From positions 1 to 64,000 of the forward strand of contig MSJH02000693.1 of assembly GCA_001931875.2 (NCBI GenBank): DNA of 64,000 bases, in the 5' to 3' direction. The notes below the pieces were generated by a model, which was not told the origin of the DNA, did no database searches, and saw only the letters and a list, made by a program, of their open reading frames with translations. Position numbers and translations under genes: made by a program. Positions within the stretch are counted from its first letter, which is position 1; the number at the start of each line of letters is the position of its first letter. This DNA comes from Byssochlamys sp. IMV 00236. Lineage: Eukaryota > Ascomycota > Eurotiomycetes > Eurotiales > Thermoascaceae. Below are positions 23,712 to 33,813 of the stretch, one piece after another.

Positions 23712-24292
23712 TCATAGTCCTTTTTCACGTCTTGGTTCGTTCGTTTGCCAAGACTGGATCTCTTCTGGAGGGAAGCTCGCTGAGCTTGAATTCTCTAGCA
23801 ACAAGCTCAGCCTATTTATCTCTGTGTAGGCAGGCTCCGACATCTCCTCTCGCCTTAACTCGTGTCTAGGGTTGTATGCCTTGCAGATAACCATTTGGGC
23901 CCCATTTTCCAAGGCCGCTTCGTATATTTTGTCCCAGGGCTGTCTGAACTTTTCTTCGAGTTCCCAGCTTTTCCCAGTCCGAAGTGGAGGACCTCGCATC
24001 TCAACAACCCAGAGCTCTGTCTTATCGAAACTATCAAATAGCCGTGGCCTTCGCGTGCAAGCAGTCTGAACCTGCCCGTAGCGGGGATCGCCCTGGGTCT
24101 CAATTCCCATATTGACCCGGCAGTTTTCGAGACTGAATGTTATCTGAGCACTGGGCTTGTCCGGACCTTGGTCTCCGATATCGAGAATGATTCTGAGATT
24201 TTGGGAGTCTAGGACAATGCGGCCTCTGCAGTCGATATAGCTGTCATCTAGCCAAGCTTCGAAGGTCACAAGTAAAGCTTGTTTAATGAGCC
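23712..24292 (-). CDS. Orphan ORF, probably 5'-incomplete
   Basis: No family recognised. The reading frame is open for about 190 codons from a possible splice acceptor (CCGCAG at 24293-24298) to the stop at 23712. It reads like real protein (TFEAWLDDSYIDCRGRIVLD, then ENGAQMVICKAYNPRH), but there is no ATG between the upstream in-frame stop near 24330 and the coherent segment. Either a 5' exon lies further upstream or the gene is truncated. There is no signal peptide or membrane segment; the C-terminus is polar. The 63 bp direct repeat at 23764-23826 lies inside its 3' part. It sits immediately downstream of a nucleotidyltransferase-like pseudogene, so it may be part of the same degraded locus. 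Confidence 0.35.
23764..23826. repeat. 63 bp direct repeat, copy 1
   Basis: This 63 bp segment recurs in the same orientation at 25931-25993 with two substitutions and no gap. Copy 1 is inside the orphan minus-strand ORF. Flanks of the two copies are unrelated. Confidence 0.85.
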
Positions 24293-24439
24293 CTGCGGAA
24301 CAATCGAAACCCTGAGGAGTGTTGAACTACTCAGCTCCGGGGAGCGCCAACTTAGAAAGTGTGATATGTGATGGCAAGCAGGCGTTCTTACTTTCTTGAT
24401 TGCGTAGTAAGGAGCAAAACCATTCAGAGACCCCAGCAC

Positions 24440-24978
24440 CTAAAAGGCCCGAGAAAAGAAAAAAAAACCGAATTGGCTAAGTTCAAAGAGGAAACCTCTC
24501 CTCATACAAAACCCGCTTATACAGCAGCAAAAGAGATGGGCCCAAAACTCTGCAGCCGTCGGTAGTAAGTATGGCTGATCTGGCGTGGCTCCCAAAATGT
24601 CCACGTTGTAATTGCCGTCGTCGAGCTTGATCCGATAACTTCGCAGCATCCTGCTGCTTCCAAAAAAAAGTGCGGATTGCGAACCAACTGAGCCCGGGCT
24701 CCATCGCGATATCCATTTGGCACTACTATATCAAAGTCCCCAGTGTGTTTGGTAGAGCCAAGGAGTGTGCACGCTATCTCCCCGATCAAATGCATGGGGT
24801 ATCTTGTTGCCGAGATGGCTGTCGATGATAGTTCAGCTAAGTGTCGCATTTTCCTTTGAAATATCATTTGTGCCGATATTGGGTACTGATTCATCCTCCC
24901 AGGGGTTCTTGTCAACCCGTTTCCCATTGACGAGATAGACCGGGGCATCCCCGAGTTGACGTGGGCCAAGTTCACCAC
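24440..24978 (-). pseudogene. Nucleotidyltransferase-fold protein, frameshifted relic
   Basis: The first frame gives RYPMHLIGEIACTLLGSTKH followed by TGDFDIVVPNG. This is the G-S-x(n)-D-x-D pattern of a minimal nucleotidyltransferase domain, like fungal proteins of unknown substrate. It loses frame at an 8-T run on the coding strand (24663-24670 on the plus strand). Coherent protein then resumes in a second frame (DDGNYNVDILGATPDQPYLL) and again in a third (RVLGPSLLLLYKRVLYEERF). Two frame changes without plausible introns indicate a decayed gene. The poly-T tract is a typical slippage site; assembly error could explain one break but less easily both. An upstream start near 24978 is only the first available codon. 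Confidence 0.55.
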
Positions 24979-26197
24979 TCTCCTACTTATAAATTGGAGT
25001 AATAACCATAATAGGGGTAGGGGCTAACGGAACTTGCTCAATATAGTTACAGGCAAACAATTACCTGGATGCCGGCCGGGATATTAGGCAAGAGCTCCTC
25101 TATACTCGGTATAGGCTCTATAAAGGAGGAAAGCGACAGTGATATAGTCATGTAACTACAATTTATCAGCATGCGAATTCAGATATATAAAGCGCGCAAA
25201 TATATATACAAACAGTAAAAAAGGAGAACTGCTGACAAAATAACGTTCTTCCAGATTGGTCATATGCCTAGGGGGAGTTGACTTACCGAAGTTATCCTTG
25301 AAGTTAGAGTTGACGAAGAAAAAACATAACAGAACCAGCCTGCAGAGAAGAGATGTTGCCTGGAGAAGAAAAAGATTCGGAGTCAGGGTCGCGATAGATG
25401 AGAGCTTCCACGTTCGGTATAGGCTTTGGGTCCTCACGTCTCGGCCTTTGCTTTCCTTACTTCTGCTGTCGTTTTACTTCTTGGAATGCTTGGGGTCTCT
25501 GTCTCATGTTATGATGGATACGACGGAGAGCATTCCAAATCTTCCTGAACATCTTGTCAGGTTTGGTCCCCCTTCTCGATCAATACGGCGCCAAAAGGAC
25601 TTTCCGACAGGATTGTATTTTGGATCGAATTTGTCTCGATTAGGAGGAAGATTGAGGAATACGGTGTCTGGGTATTGCAATACTGAAAATGCTTCTAAGC
25701 TAAGTGCACGAAACTCCCTGTGTGCTAATGGATTCTGTATCGAGGTCGTTCTTCCTCATTTGAAATAGAGATGAATGCGAACCTCGCCATTACCAGTAGT
25801 TCAGGTATTAATGGCTTTCTGCCAGTCGACCAAAAAGGAGAACTCCTTGTTGGTCTGCCTGGATCTCTGACAGGTACGTAGGTACTTCCAAAGACAGCCT
25901 AAACGCCATGCTGGAAGTGTGAAAATTAACTCTGGAGCGAAGCTCGCTGAGCTTGAATTCTCTAGCAACTAGCTCAGCCTATTTATCTCTGTGGGTGGAG
26001 CTAGAAAGGCGTGGGAGAAACCCGTCAAGAGGGAGGCTTGCATGTACATTAACTACACCCGGTAATTCACAGGTCCTCGCTTCACAAGACCAATGTCCAA
26101 AAAGAAGCAATAGAGTTCTCGGTTGTCGTCTAGATACGCGAGCTAGTCACGGGCCAAAGTACGAATAGATCATGAGCAACAGCCCTGTACTCTCGGA
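24979..26197. other. Relic-rich intergenic region
   Basis: About 1.2 kb without an intact gene. A weak minus-strand candidate runs from an ATG near 25559 (MFRKIWNALRRIHHNM) with a possible intron and a second coherent segment (PKPIPNVEALIYRDPDSESF) ending near 25300. I could not assemble it convincingly or assign a family. The second copy of the 63 bp repeat lies at 25931-25993. Confidence 0.35.
25931..25993. repeat. 63 bp direct repeat, copy 2
   Basis: Matches 23764-23826 at 61 of 63 positions, same orientation, about 2.1 kb apart. It is not flanked by any extension of the copy 1 ORF, so it is an isolated fragment. Confidence 0.85.
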
Positions 26198-26512
26198 CAT
26201 ATAGCCAGGGTCATCCGCTCCAACAACGCAGGTCCATTTGAGATCACTCTGGACGTCATGTTCGAAGACAAAGCTACATATGAGAGAATCATACAGTTGG
26301 GGATCCTCACTCCGCAGCAGATCGCAGGACTCTACGATATTGCTGTCGAGGACATTGTTTGGTGCGGTTTCTTTGATCCAGCACTCGCATTCAAAGCCAC
26401 CATCCCGCGCCGACGGAATGGGACCAATTTCTCATCCGGAGGACCCATGGAGAATGACGTGCATGGATCACAAAAATACTTTGCTTTGATCAGCTTGCAG
26501 ATTGACAAATGA
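26198..26512 (+). pseudogene. Isolated DUF4387 domain, probable remnant
   Basis: The frame encodes GHIARVIRSNNAGPFEITLD, then FEDKATYERIIQLGILTPQQ, FFDPALAFKATIPR and a terminal segment ending at the stop at 26512. This matches the DUF4387 family, small domains often found beside or fused to AtuA-like acyclic terpene utilisation proteins. Almost the whole domain of about 100 residues is present, but the coherent frame has no ATG before the conserved RSNNAGPFE start and an in-frame stop lies shortly upstream. No AtuA-like sequence is visible nearby. The simplest reading is the surviving 3' end of a larger decayed gene. A small spliced gene with an unseen 5' exon is the alternative. Confidence 0.55.
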
Positions 26513-27229
26513 TGAGCTGTGTGTGCATGCATTGAATAGCTGTATTTATTATACGAGCAAGCTAATGAATATAATACATAAATACAAGTATGCCAGCTTG
26601 TAGCGCAAGTCCGAGCGATAGCGAACATTCACCGTCGTCTGTAGCATACCCTGAGTGACAGAAGAGAGACAACAGAGACTTATCCCTGCGACTTACTCCG
26701 CGGTGGCTCATGTTGACGTCTGTTGTCACAGCCGCTGCATGGCCATTGTGTTATGTTGGAGAGATCTGGCAATGAGTACTACTGTACAGACAATAATGAC
26801 CTGCCAAAATCGTATATAATAAACACGGCTGGAACCGCCGAACCTGGTATGTAGTCCGGAGAATTTGCCAGCAAATACTACATGGGGAGACTCGCATGAG
26901 CCAGTCTTGGAGACCTTTGCGGGGTCACGGTGCGGAGAGCCCAAGGGCGTTGATTTCTCGCTATCCATATCCTGTCTGTTGGCGAAATTCGGCATCATAA
27001 TCGATGAGAGCGAGTACCGGATTCAAAACGTCCCCCCTTGGAGAAACACATGCGAGTCTATTTATTTTACCCTAAGAAACTTATTTACATAAGTATGTAT
27101 TATGCAATTAATAACCATCTGCTCTCTATTATTTAGCCCAAAAATAAAGTAATAACTTGGCCCTTAGCATTGATCAGTTATGATTAAATCTAATAAGGCG
27201 AAAGCTAGAAATTGCCAGCATGAAGCCTA
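26513..27229. other. Intergenic between DUF4387 remnant and tRNA
   Basis: About 0.7 kb. The short ORFs show no family resemblance. It becomes AT-rich toward 27200, upstream of the tRNA gene. Confidence 0.45.
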
Positions 27230-27317
27230 GCGCGAGTAGTATAGTGGTTATTATGTCTCACTCGTATTAAATGGTACGATTATGAGAAGGTCGGGAGTTC
27301 GACTCTCCCCTTGCGCA
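27230..27317 (+). tRNA. tRNA-Thr (anticodon CGU) with 15-nt intron
   Basis: An 88 nt cloverleaf. The acceptor stem GCGCGAG pairs with CTTGCGC, with discriminator A at 27317. The D arm starts GTATAGTGGTTA. The anticodon stem TCTCA (27256-27260) pairs with TGAGA (27283-27287). The T arm is GGGAG/CTCCC around TTCGACT. The anticodon loop is interrupted by a 15-nt intron (27267-27281) at the canonical 37/38 position. The pre-tRNA segment TCGTA, which contains the anticodon CGT (27263-27265), can pair with TACGA inside the intron, the standard architecture of eukaryotic pre-tRNA introns. After splicing the tRNA is 73 nt. The amino acid is assigned from the anticodon; placing the intron elsewhere would break the 7-nt loop. 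Confidence 0.85.
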
Positions 27318-27697
27318 GCTTCATTTTTTTTCGTACCTTCTTCATTTTTCCTGCGGAATTCGCCACGACTTATAATTATTATCCATCTATCTAGTTTTTC
27401 TTCGGATTAGAACCTCGCTGCATTTCTATTTTCATTTTTATCTCGTGGATCTATTTGAATTTATACGGGAAGAGGCTTGGTAGATATTATACTTGAAGCT
27501 GCAGTTTTTGTAGCGCGATTGGATTGACTCCTACTAGTCCAACCTTACTGATTCCTCCGGACGGAGAATAGTCCGTACCATATTGAGAAACCTCAACAGT
27601 TAACTAGACTATCACAACACAATACAGTCCTTATCTACAGGAACAGCGAACGGACGTAATGGATAAGGCTCCTCCCATATACAGAAGGCTGGCCCCA
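27318..27697. other. Intergenic between tRNA and oxalate decarboxylase 3' end
   Basis: About 380 bp. A T-rich stretch immediately after the tRNA (27325-27331 and following) would serve as the RNA polymerase III terminator. The rest is the 3' side of the decarboxylase gene. Confidence 0.5.
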
Positions 27698-29467
27698 TTA
27701 CGAAGATGGGTACTTGCCTGAAACGACATACTGCTTCTCCTTCTTGAGGCTGTTCAGACTCTCGTTGCTCAATCTCAAGGTGTCGGAAACGATCTGCTTG
27801 GGGACATTTCCGATCCACTGGCCTAGCGAGATATCTACCAAAGCCATTAGCAGGTGCTGGTGAAAAGGATGAAGGAGATATCGGTAACTCACCAGTGAAT
27901 TGGTCCGCCTGCAGCACCTCCAAGAAGACGAGGTCTTCGCTGCCCGTGTTCTCGATGTAGTGACTGTTGGACTGGGGGAAGTAGCCAACATCTCCCCCAT
28001 GGTAGTCGAACGTGGTTGCTTGGTCAGGAGCAGTGAAGAGCGTCGCACGACCTTGGCCAGAGATGAAGAAAGTCCACTCGTCACTGGTTGGGTGCCAGTG
28101 AATTTCACGCATCGCGCCTGGCTTGACCGTCACAATGGCCGCGGAGAAACTGGAGGCGATGGGGAAGGTCAGAGGGTCGATTATCTTGACGCTACCACCG
28201 GCAACTTCGTGCGCTGGCTGTTCCGAAAAGTGATAGGAGTAGGACTGGGACTGCGGGATGACGCCTGCAGAGTTCGTCACGTTCTGCTCCTGGATATCCT
28301 TAGGAGCGGGGGTCCCAGGGAAGATGTAGAGTTCATCTCCGGGAAGGTTGTCAAAGGCCGAAATAGGGAGATCTAGGTCTTTCGCTAGTACCTCTTTCTA
28401 AGGAAGGGTTAGCACTGCATTAGTTGGTTTACCACGGAGTGTTTCGTACAGGCTGGTGAAGGAAAACTTCCGAGGCAAGGAACGTGTTGTCTTCCGAGAA
28501 AGAGCCGTCGTCGAAGACAAGGAGGAATTCCGTCCCATTGTCAAGAGCTTGGATAGAGTGAGGTACGCCGCTGAGAGAAAGTTAGAGATGACCTAGCAAA
28601 ACCGGTGACGACAGGCTACCTACGGTGGGAAGAACCATACATCGCCAGCACCGACATCATCCACAAAGGTTTCACCGTTCTCGTTAACGGCCTAGCATAG
28701 TTAGCTCTAGATAAATACGCGAGAAGAGGATGAACGAACCTGGATTCGGACAGATCCATTCAGAACGAGGGACCATTCCGCAGCCACATGCCAATGGAGC
28801 TCTCTGTACGCTCCAGCTTCCAGCCTCATATCTACACCGGCCATCTTCGTTGCATCTGGCATCACATTGATGTTCTGCTGGCGGGCCCAGCCGGAACCCT
28901 TAATGCCGAGTCTGCGTCTCTTTTTAAGTTCTCAATACTTAATATTGGCATGACGGCTTACCTGTTGTGACTGAGACCTATAAAACGCGCATTAGCTTAG
29001 TCTATACCTAGTTTGAAGCAATTGACACTTACCCATCGGCCACATCGCGTTAATGGTCGCCCCATTGTCAGTCCCCGGAGGCGCCAACTTGTCGCTGTTG
29101 ATCCTGTCGTAGTAGTAGTTCCCTGTAGAGACATGTCAGTCTGTTCTACAACAATACTATTTGGCTATCTGTACTTACGGGGACCAGGATCTGTCCCTCC
29201 TGTGTCACCGCGAATCGGCTGTGGGTTCTCGCTGTTTTCAAAGTCCAAGTAAGGAGCGACCTTCGCATCCTCGTTCTGTCCGGGAACCGGTGTGTATTGG
29301 ATATTATCCGTGTTCTCATCATTGAGAGTATTCGACGGGGAGTAACCAAGTAGATCCTCCGAACCTCTCAATGGGGGATTAGTCCCAGTTCCCGTAGGCG
29401 CTCCATTGACGCCTTGGAGAGTAGCAAGCAGCGCCGAGACTGACAGGAAGGAGGCGTCGATTCTCAT
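27698..29467 (-). CDS. Secreted bicupin oxalate decarboxylase
   Basis: Predicted Mn-dependent enzyme converting oxalate to formate and CO2, secreted or cell-wall associated. Eight exons: 29179-29467, 29033-29122, 28962-28977 (only 16 nt), 28740-28911, 28624-28691, 28450-28570, 27893-28397, 27698-27834; 465 aa. A signal peptide (SFLSVSALLATLQGVNGA) opens the protein. Cupin 1 carries the metal motif RELHWHVAAEW. The active-site lid reads FSEDNTF, with the glutamate position that in Bacillus OxdC favours decarboxylase over oxidase chemistry (SENST). Cupin 2 carries REIHWHPTSDEWTFFISGQG. The acceptor before LGIKGSGWARQQN was chosen over a later AG because only it keeps the frame and restores the family sequence. 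The last exon ends SGKYPSS. A single-residue insertion in the lid relative to SENST could affect specificity. Confidence 0.92.
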
Positions 29468-32400
29468 TATGGACGAGTAAACTTGTGGCCTTGGGAACAA
29501 TGGCTGGAATGGCAACGCGAGAGACTTGGAGCGCGATTATTCAAAAGAAAAGGCAGGATCGTCGCTTCCTTTTATGGCCCTGAAACGACAGGAGAGAAAT
29601 AATCAAGTGATGTTGGCCATGGCGTTGACCCAGTTTCTCCTCACGACACTTTCCCCGTTGTAGACGACCATCTCGGTGACAAGGGGTAGGAAGTTTCTCT
29701 GCAAAGTGATTGGGATTAGCTATCCTGTACGGAGTATTGCGGAGTAGAGCTATCGGGACACTAACGTGAACTCCATCTGCTTGATCTACTCCGTAGAGAT
29801 AACCAATATGACGAGATCCGGTACCGGATGGATCTACAGTGTACAGAGTACGCAGCATTCCAATGGTAGTTCTTCCAATGCGGTACTTCCTTGTCCTCTC
29901 ATGGTCCATCTTTCAAGCGACATTCGGCAGGGAGGTTGCGCTGCGCGATTGCAACTTGCAGGTACTGTACTATCCGTAGCTAACTTGGTTTTTACCGTAC
30001 GTGAAAGACGTCAAGAGCTATCATATGACATCCTTGTACGATAGGTATCTAGTGTTAAGTCTTAGTTTCAAGTTTCCTTCAGCGCAAGGGTTGTACTCCA
30101 GCGGGGAACAGTTAGTTCAAAGAAGACTACGAGCGTCTTCGATTATCATTGCTGGAAACAGTTTATTTAGTGGAGATCACGAGGATCCGGATGGCTTAAT
30201 GTGCGGACCGTTGATCCTAGACCTTATAGGGATAGATGGCCGTTACGACGCCTGATAACCATCACCCTAGTTATTATTATTAGGGAGGGGCGCATTGTGA
30301 CCAGAGCAGCCTATCCATGTCCATACTCTTCTCTGCTATTTCGGCCGAAAGCCCATCGTTCTCCCTGGTCTGTTGGTTACTTCGCGTGAAGAGAGACAAG
30401 TATGGCGCAAGATGACAATCTGAACACGTCTATCTATAGCACATAAGCATCTTGTTCACACGGTCGCTGGCTTGCCAGTCTTGAACAAGAGGCCAGTCGA
30501 GTGACAATCTTTTTGTCGGTGCTGATTTAATGTCGAACTTGCCACGCACGACTGCTTCATCAAGACGATATCCCTTGGTTCTGTTTATGGTGGAGACCGA
30601 GCTCGGTCTAAATGCCGATTATTCCTAGGAGCCGACTAAGCGCCCGAGCTGGGGAGTGTAATTACTGTAGTTGCAGTGTCAGTTGCCATAGATGCGCTTC
30701 GCATAGATCCATACTACGGTCCAGAAAAGAAGATCTAGAGTAGACGATTAGCGACGAAGCCAAGGTTTGATAGAAAGCGACTTAAGGAGTTGGTCGTTGC
30801 CATCTTGAGTATGTGGTGATACTAAAGAGAGTAGCTACCAGTTAGCCTAGCTATTATTATCGCAATTCATACCGCGAGGTTAAGACCACAGCGGGCCAGG
30901 TTCGGACGGACATCGAGGTAGCAAGATAACGTCGCGTTGAGATTGCATATGCCCCCGGAGAGATCTCAATAATCTCGCATCTTGGAAGCGTTGTTTTGTA
31001 TGTACATACATACATACATACATCCCCTCATGCAAGTTAGATCACATGTAGGGCTGAACACTAGTTCTGCATGTGGAGAGTGGGCACTTACCTGACTGGT
31101 TCTGAAAAATTGGGGAGAAGCTTGTCTGCTAACCATGCTATCAGGATGTTGCTTTCCATGGGACTCTGAGAGGAGTTGTTAGGCTTCCCCCACGCCGCTT
31201 CTAGCGCATGTTCTACGGTAGAAGACGGAAGTCCGGCAGTTTTATAATTGGTTGTGTTTTATTTATATACTTTCCCTGGGCGAGTAGCTGCAGCCCAGAA
31301 GCAGGAAATGCCAGATATAGAGGTTTCTGGTATGGTCGAGTGCTGCTCCTCAATTTACCACTGGTACTTGTTTCTGAGCTATGGCAGCCGAATTTAACAG
31401 GGGAAGGTGTTCAATCGGCTCCTATTTACTCACATCCGGACCGTACAAGTGTATCATTCTAATATACGCACGAGAAGATAAGCTGGGAAGAAAAGCAGGT
31501 TTGCTAGCAATTAACGTATCTGTGCTGTTTAATCGCTATCCTGATACCGTGTCTAATCACCTCAGGCTGATACGCCCGATGGCCATAAACCCACACTTGA
31601 AGATGCCAAAAGGCGCGTCACTCCTTGGACCGATTTTCTGGGCACAGAGGCCGGTGACTTAGATGGTGCTCGCCTGTAGTCACCGGACTAGGTAGTCTGA
31701 AGGTTTGCGCTTCGTGCTTTAACAGCGCATCCCTTGTCTTCAATACCGGCCTATTCGAACAAGTCCGACGGAGCAAGTGCCGACAGATCTCTGATAAAAT
31801 GCATGCAATGATCGGGATTGGAAGCAAACTTGCTGGATATGCCAAAGCACATGGCGCTGCTTTTGACCCTGAAGATGTGGCAAGTATCAAGAACCTGTTT
31901 GACATGAATCCAGGAGAGCACTTCGTTAGCCCGTCGCAAGTATACGACTACTCTGCCGATTCAGTGTCAAGAGGCCGTGGACTGGAAGAGAGATGACAAC
32001 GTATGGTCCAGGAATAGCCCGAGGCCTCTCCATGTTTATATACGGAGTTCACGTTGAGAATAGAGGAAAGAATGACCCAGGTCTGGACCAAACTGGCCTC
32101 ATCTAAAGAAGAGATTTTTACCACTCCCACGGCACCTAGAAAGTCTGCCGGATTTGTCTGTAATGAATTATTCGCCAAGTTGCAGAATCTCAGATTCATG
32201 GTTGGAACCGCCGACATCTCGTGAGCATGGCCTAGAAAGACAAGACTGATTTCAGCACGTAAGTCTTCCCGCATAATTATTTACAGCTCTCGTGCTGATA
32301 GAACAACCTGTGCTACTCGGGGCAATTGCTCTGGACGTTATATCCATTGGGGTATCTGCGAACATCTGATATATCTGAATACATACTTCTTTCTGACCCT

Positions 32401-32687
32401 ATTTCATAATAGGAAATGTGTGGTGCGTCTCAGTGCTGATTCCTATTAGAAAATCGTGGCGTAACTAGTTACTGCGGCTCATATCACGATAATTCAGCTA
32501 GATGTCAACAGCTCATCTGCCAATTAAGTTACGACTTTGAATCTTATTCATTCATTATTCAGAACAGGAAGATAACTAGTACTTAGATTAGTATATATTT
32601 CAAATATTTAACTGGTAGTATTATATGTAGTATTCATTATATTCTGTTCAGGTCGCCTTATTTGGCTTTATAGCACCTCAACAATCA
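29468..32687. other. Large gene-poor intergenic region
   Basis: About 3.2 kb upstream of the oxalate decarboxylase. It includes that gene's promoter, two copies of the 9-mer TACGGAGTA (29728-29736, and 29788-29796 on the minus strand) and a (TACA)n repeat. A plus-strand frame around 31660-31995 is open for over 100 codons (MIGIGSKLAGYAKAHGAAFD, PEDVASIKNLFDMNPGEHF) but I recognise no family or intron structure. No intact gene called. Confidence 0.4.
31003..31022. repeat. (TACA)n microsatellite
   Basis: About five tandem TACA units. Non-coding. Confidence 0.85.
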
Positions 32688-33813
32688 TCACGGCAACTCA
32701 TGAGCCGCATTCGACCCCTGCAACTCCCTCCTCTCTACATTCATCAGCATCTGTTGTTCCTCGCGTGTGTCCTTTTTGTTATCCGGAGACCCGGAATATC
32801 TGTATAAGCCTCCCGCGGCGGGAGTGTGCTGCATCGGATCCTCCGCTCCTGCAGCAGCTGCGGCTGCAGATGTGCCTTTCTTATTCTGCGATGACCTTTT
32901 CCAGAAGTACACCGCAAGGCCGAGTGCAATGATGAAAGGGACACCGAGTCCGACACCCAGGCCTGCGCCGAGCTTTGTAGCTGACGATGATGCGCTGTTA
33001 GATGCTGAGGTTGACGAGGCCGTAGCCCGCGTTGCTGCTGCTGAGCTTGCGGTCGTAGTTGCTGCAGTAGACCCCGGATTTGTTGAAGATGAGGATGCCG
33101 TTGTGGTGCTCGTAGACGAGGTTTGAATAGTGCTTGTTCCGATTGCGATGATTTGTCCCTTCTGGTTGATTTGCGTGTAGTTGCCTGCGTCGCAGCATGC
33201 GGTGTTATCTGGACCGCAACAAAACTTTGTTCCAGCATCGTCGCATTGTGTCAGAGCTACTCCAGCTGCGCCGTAGTCTGTGTATCAGCAGTCAGCATAG
33301 ATTGTTTGATAAAACTGATATGGCTTTCCATTTGCTCCGTTCTACGGAGGGAACACCAAGGTCTAGAAGGGATTGTGACACATACCAGGACATAATGCCG
33401 AACAGGCATCTGGTGGCCAGGACGGATCCGAACAATACTGTCTTGAAACTCCTCCATCAGTTCTATCATGACAGAGGAGGTCGATGTCGCAGTATTCATT
33501 CTCCAAGCAACATGTCGTGGGGGCCGTTCCGCATCCGATCAATTGACCATCTCGCGTCGCATTGTAGAATTCAGACGAGTTCGCTTCGACACCTACATGT
33601 GGATGTACCCATCAGTGAACTGTCTTATCAGACAGGACGATATGTATGGAACAATATTGGGGCCGAAAGGAATATATCCTGAACAGAGGACTGGACCCAC
33701 GGACCGTTGTGCGAATAGCATTGAATCGCGACAGTGACGGAAATCAGATTCGAAGCGATCAGCAGAGTCGTTGCTACTCTGGATGCGAGTGTGCAAGGCT
33801 TCATGATGTGCAT
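32688..33813 (-). CDS. Mucin-like single-pass membrane protein with Cys-rich ectodomain
   Basis: Predicted cell-surface protein; family not named. Three exons (33705-33813, 33386-33592, 32688-33277) give 301 aa. An N-terminal signal peptide (TLLIASNLISVTVA) precedes an ectodomain with 14 cysteines, including CGTAPTTCCLENEYC and FCCGPDNTACC. A Ser/Thr/Ala-rich stalk of about 70 residues, probably heavily O-mannosylated, is followed by one TM helix (GVGLGVPFIIALGLAVYFW) and a basic then polar cytoplasmic tail. The layout (Cys-rich head, Ser/Thr stalk, one TM, tail) resembles WSC/Mid2-type wall sensors, but the cysteine spacing is not a WSC domain as I know it. Two ATGs three codons apart could start it. 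It is isolated in a gene-poor block with an intergenic region of about 4.5 kb on its 5' side. A wall-sensing role is inference only. Confidence 0.8.
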
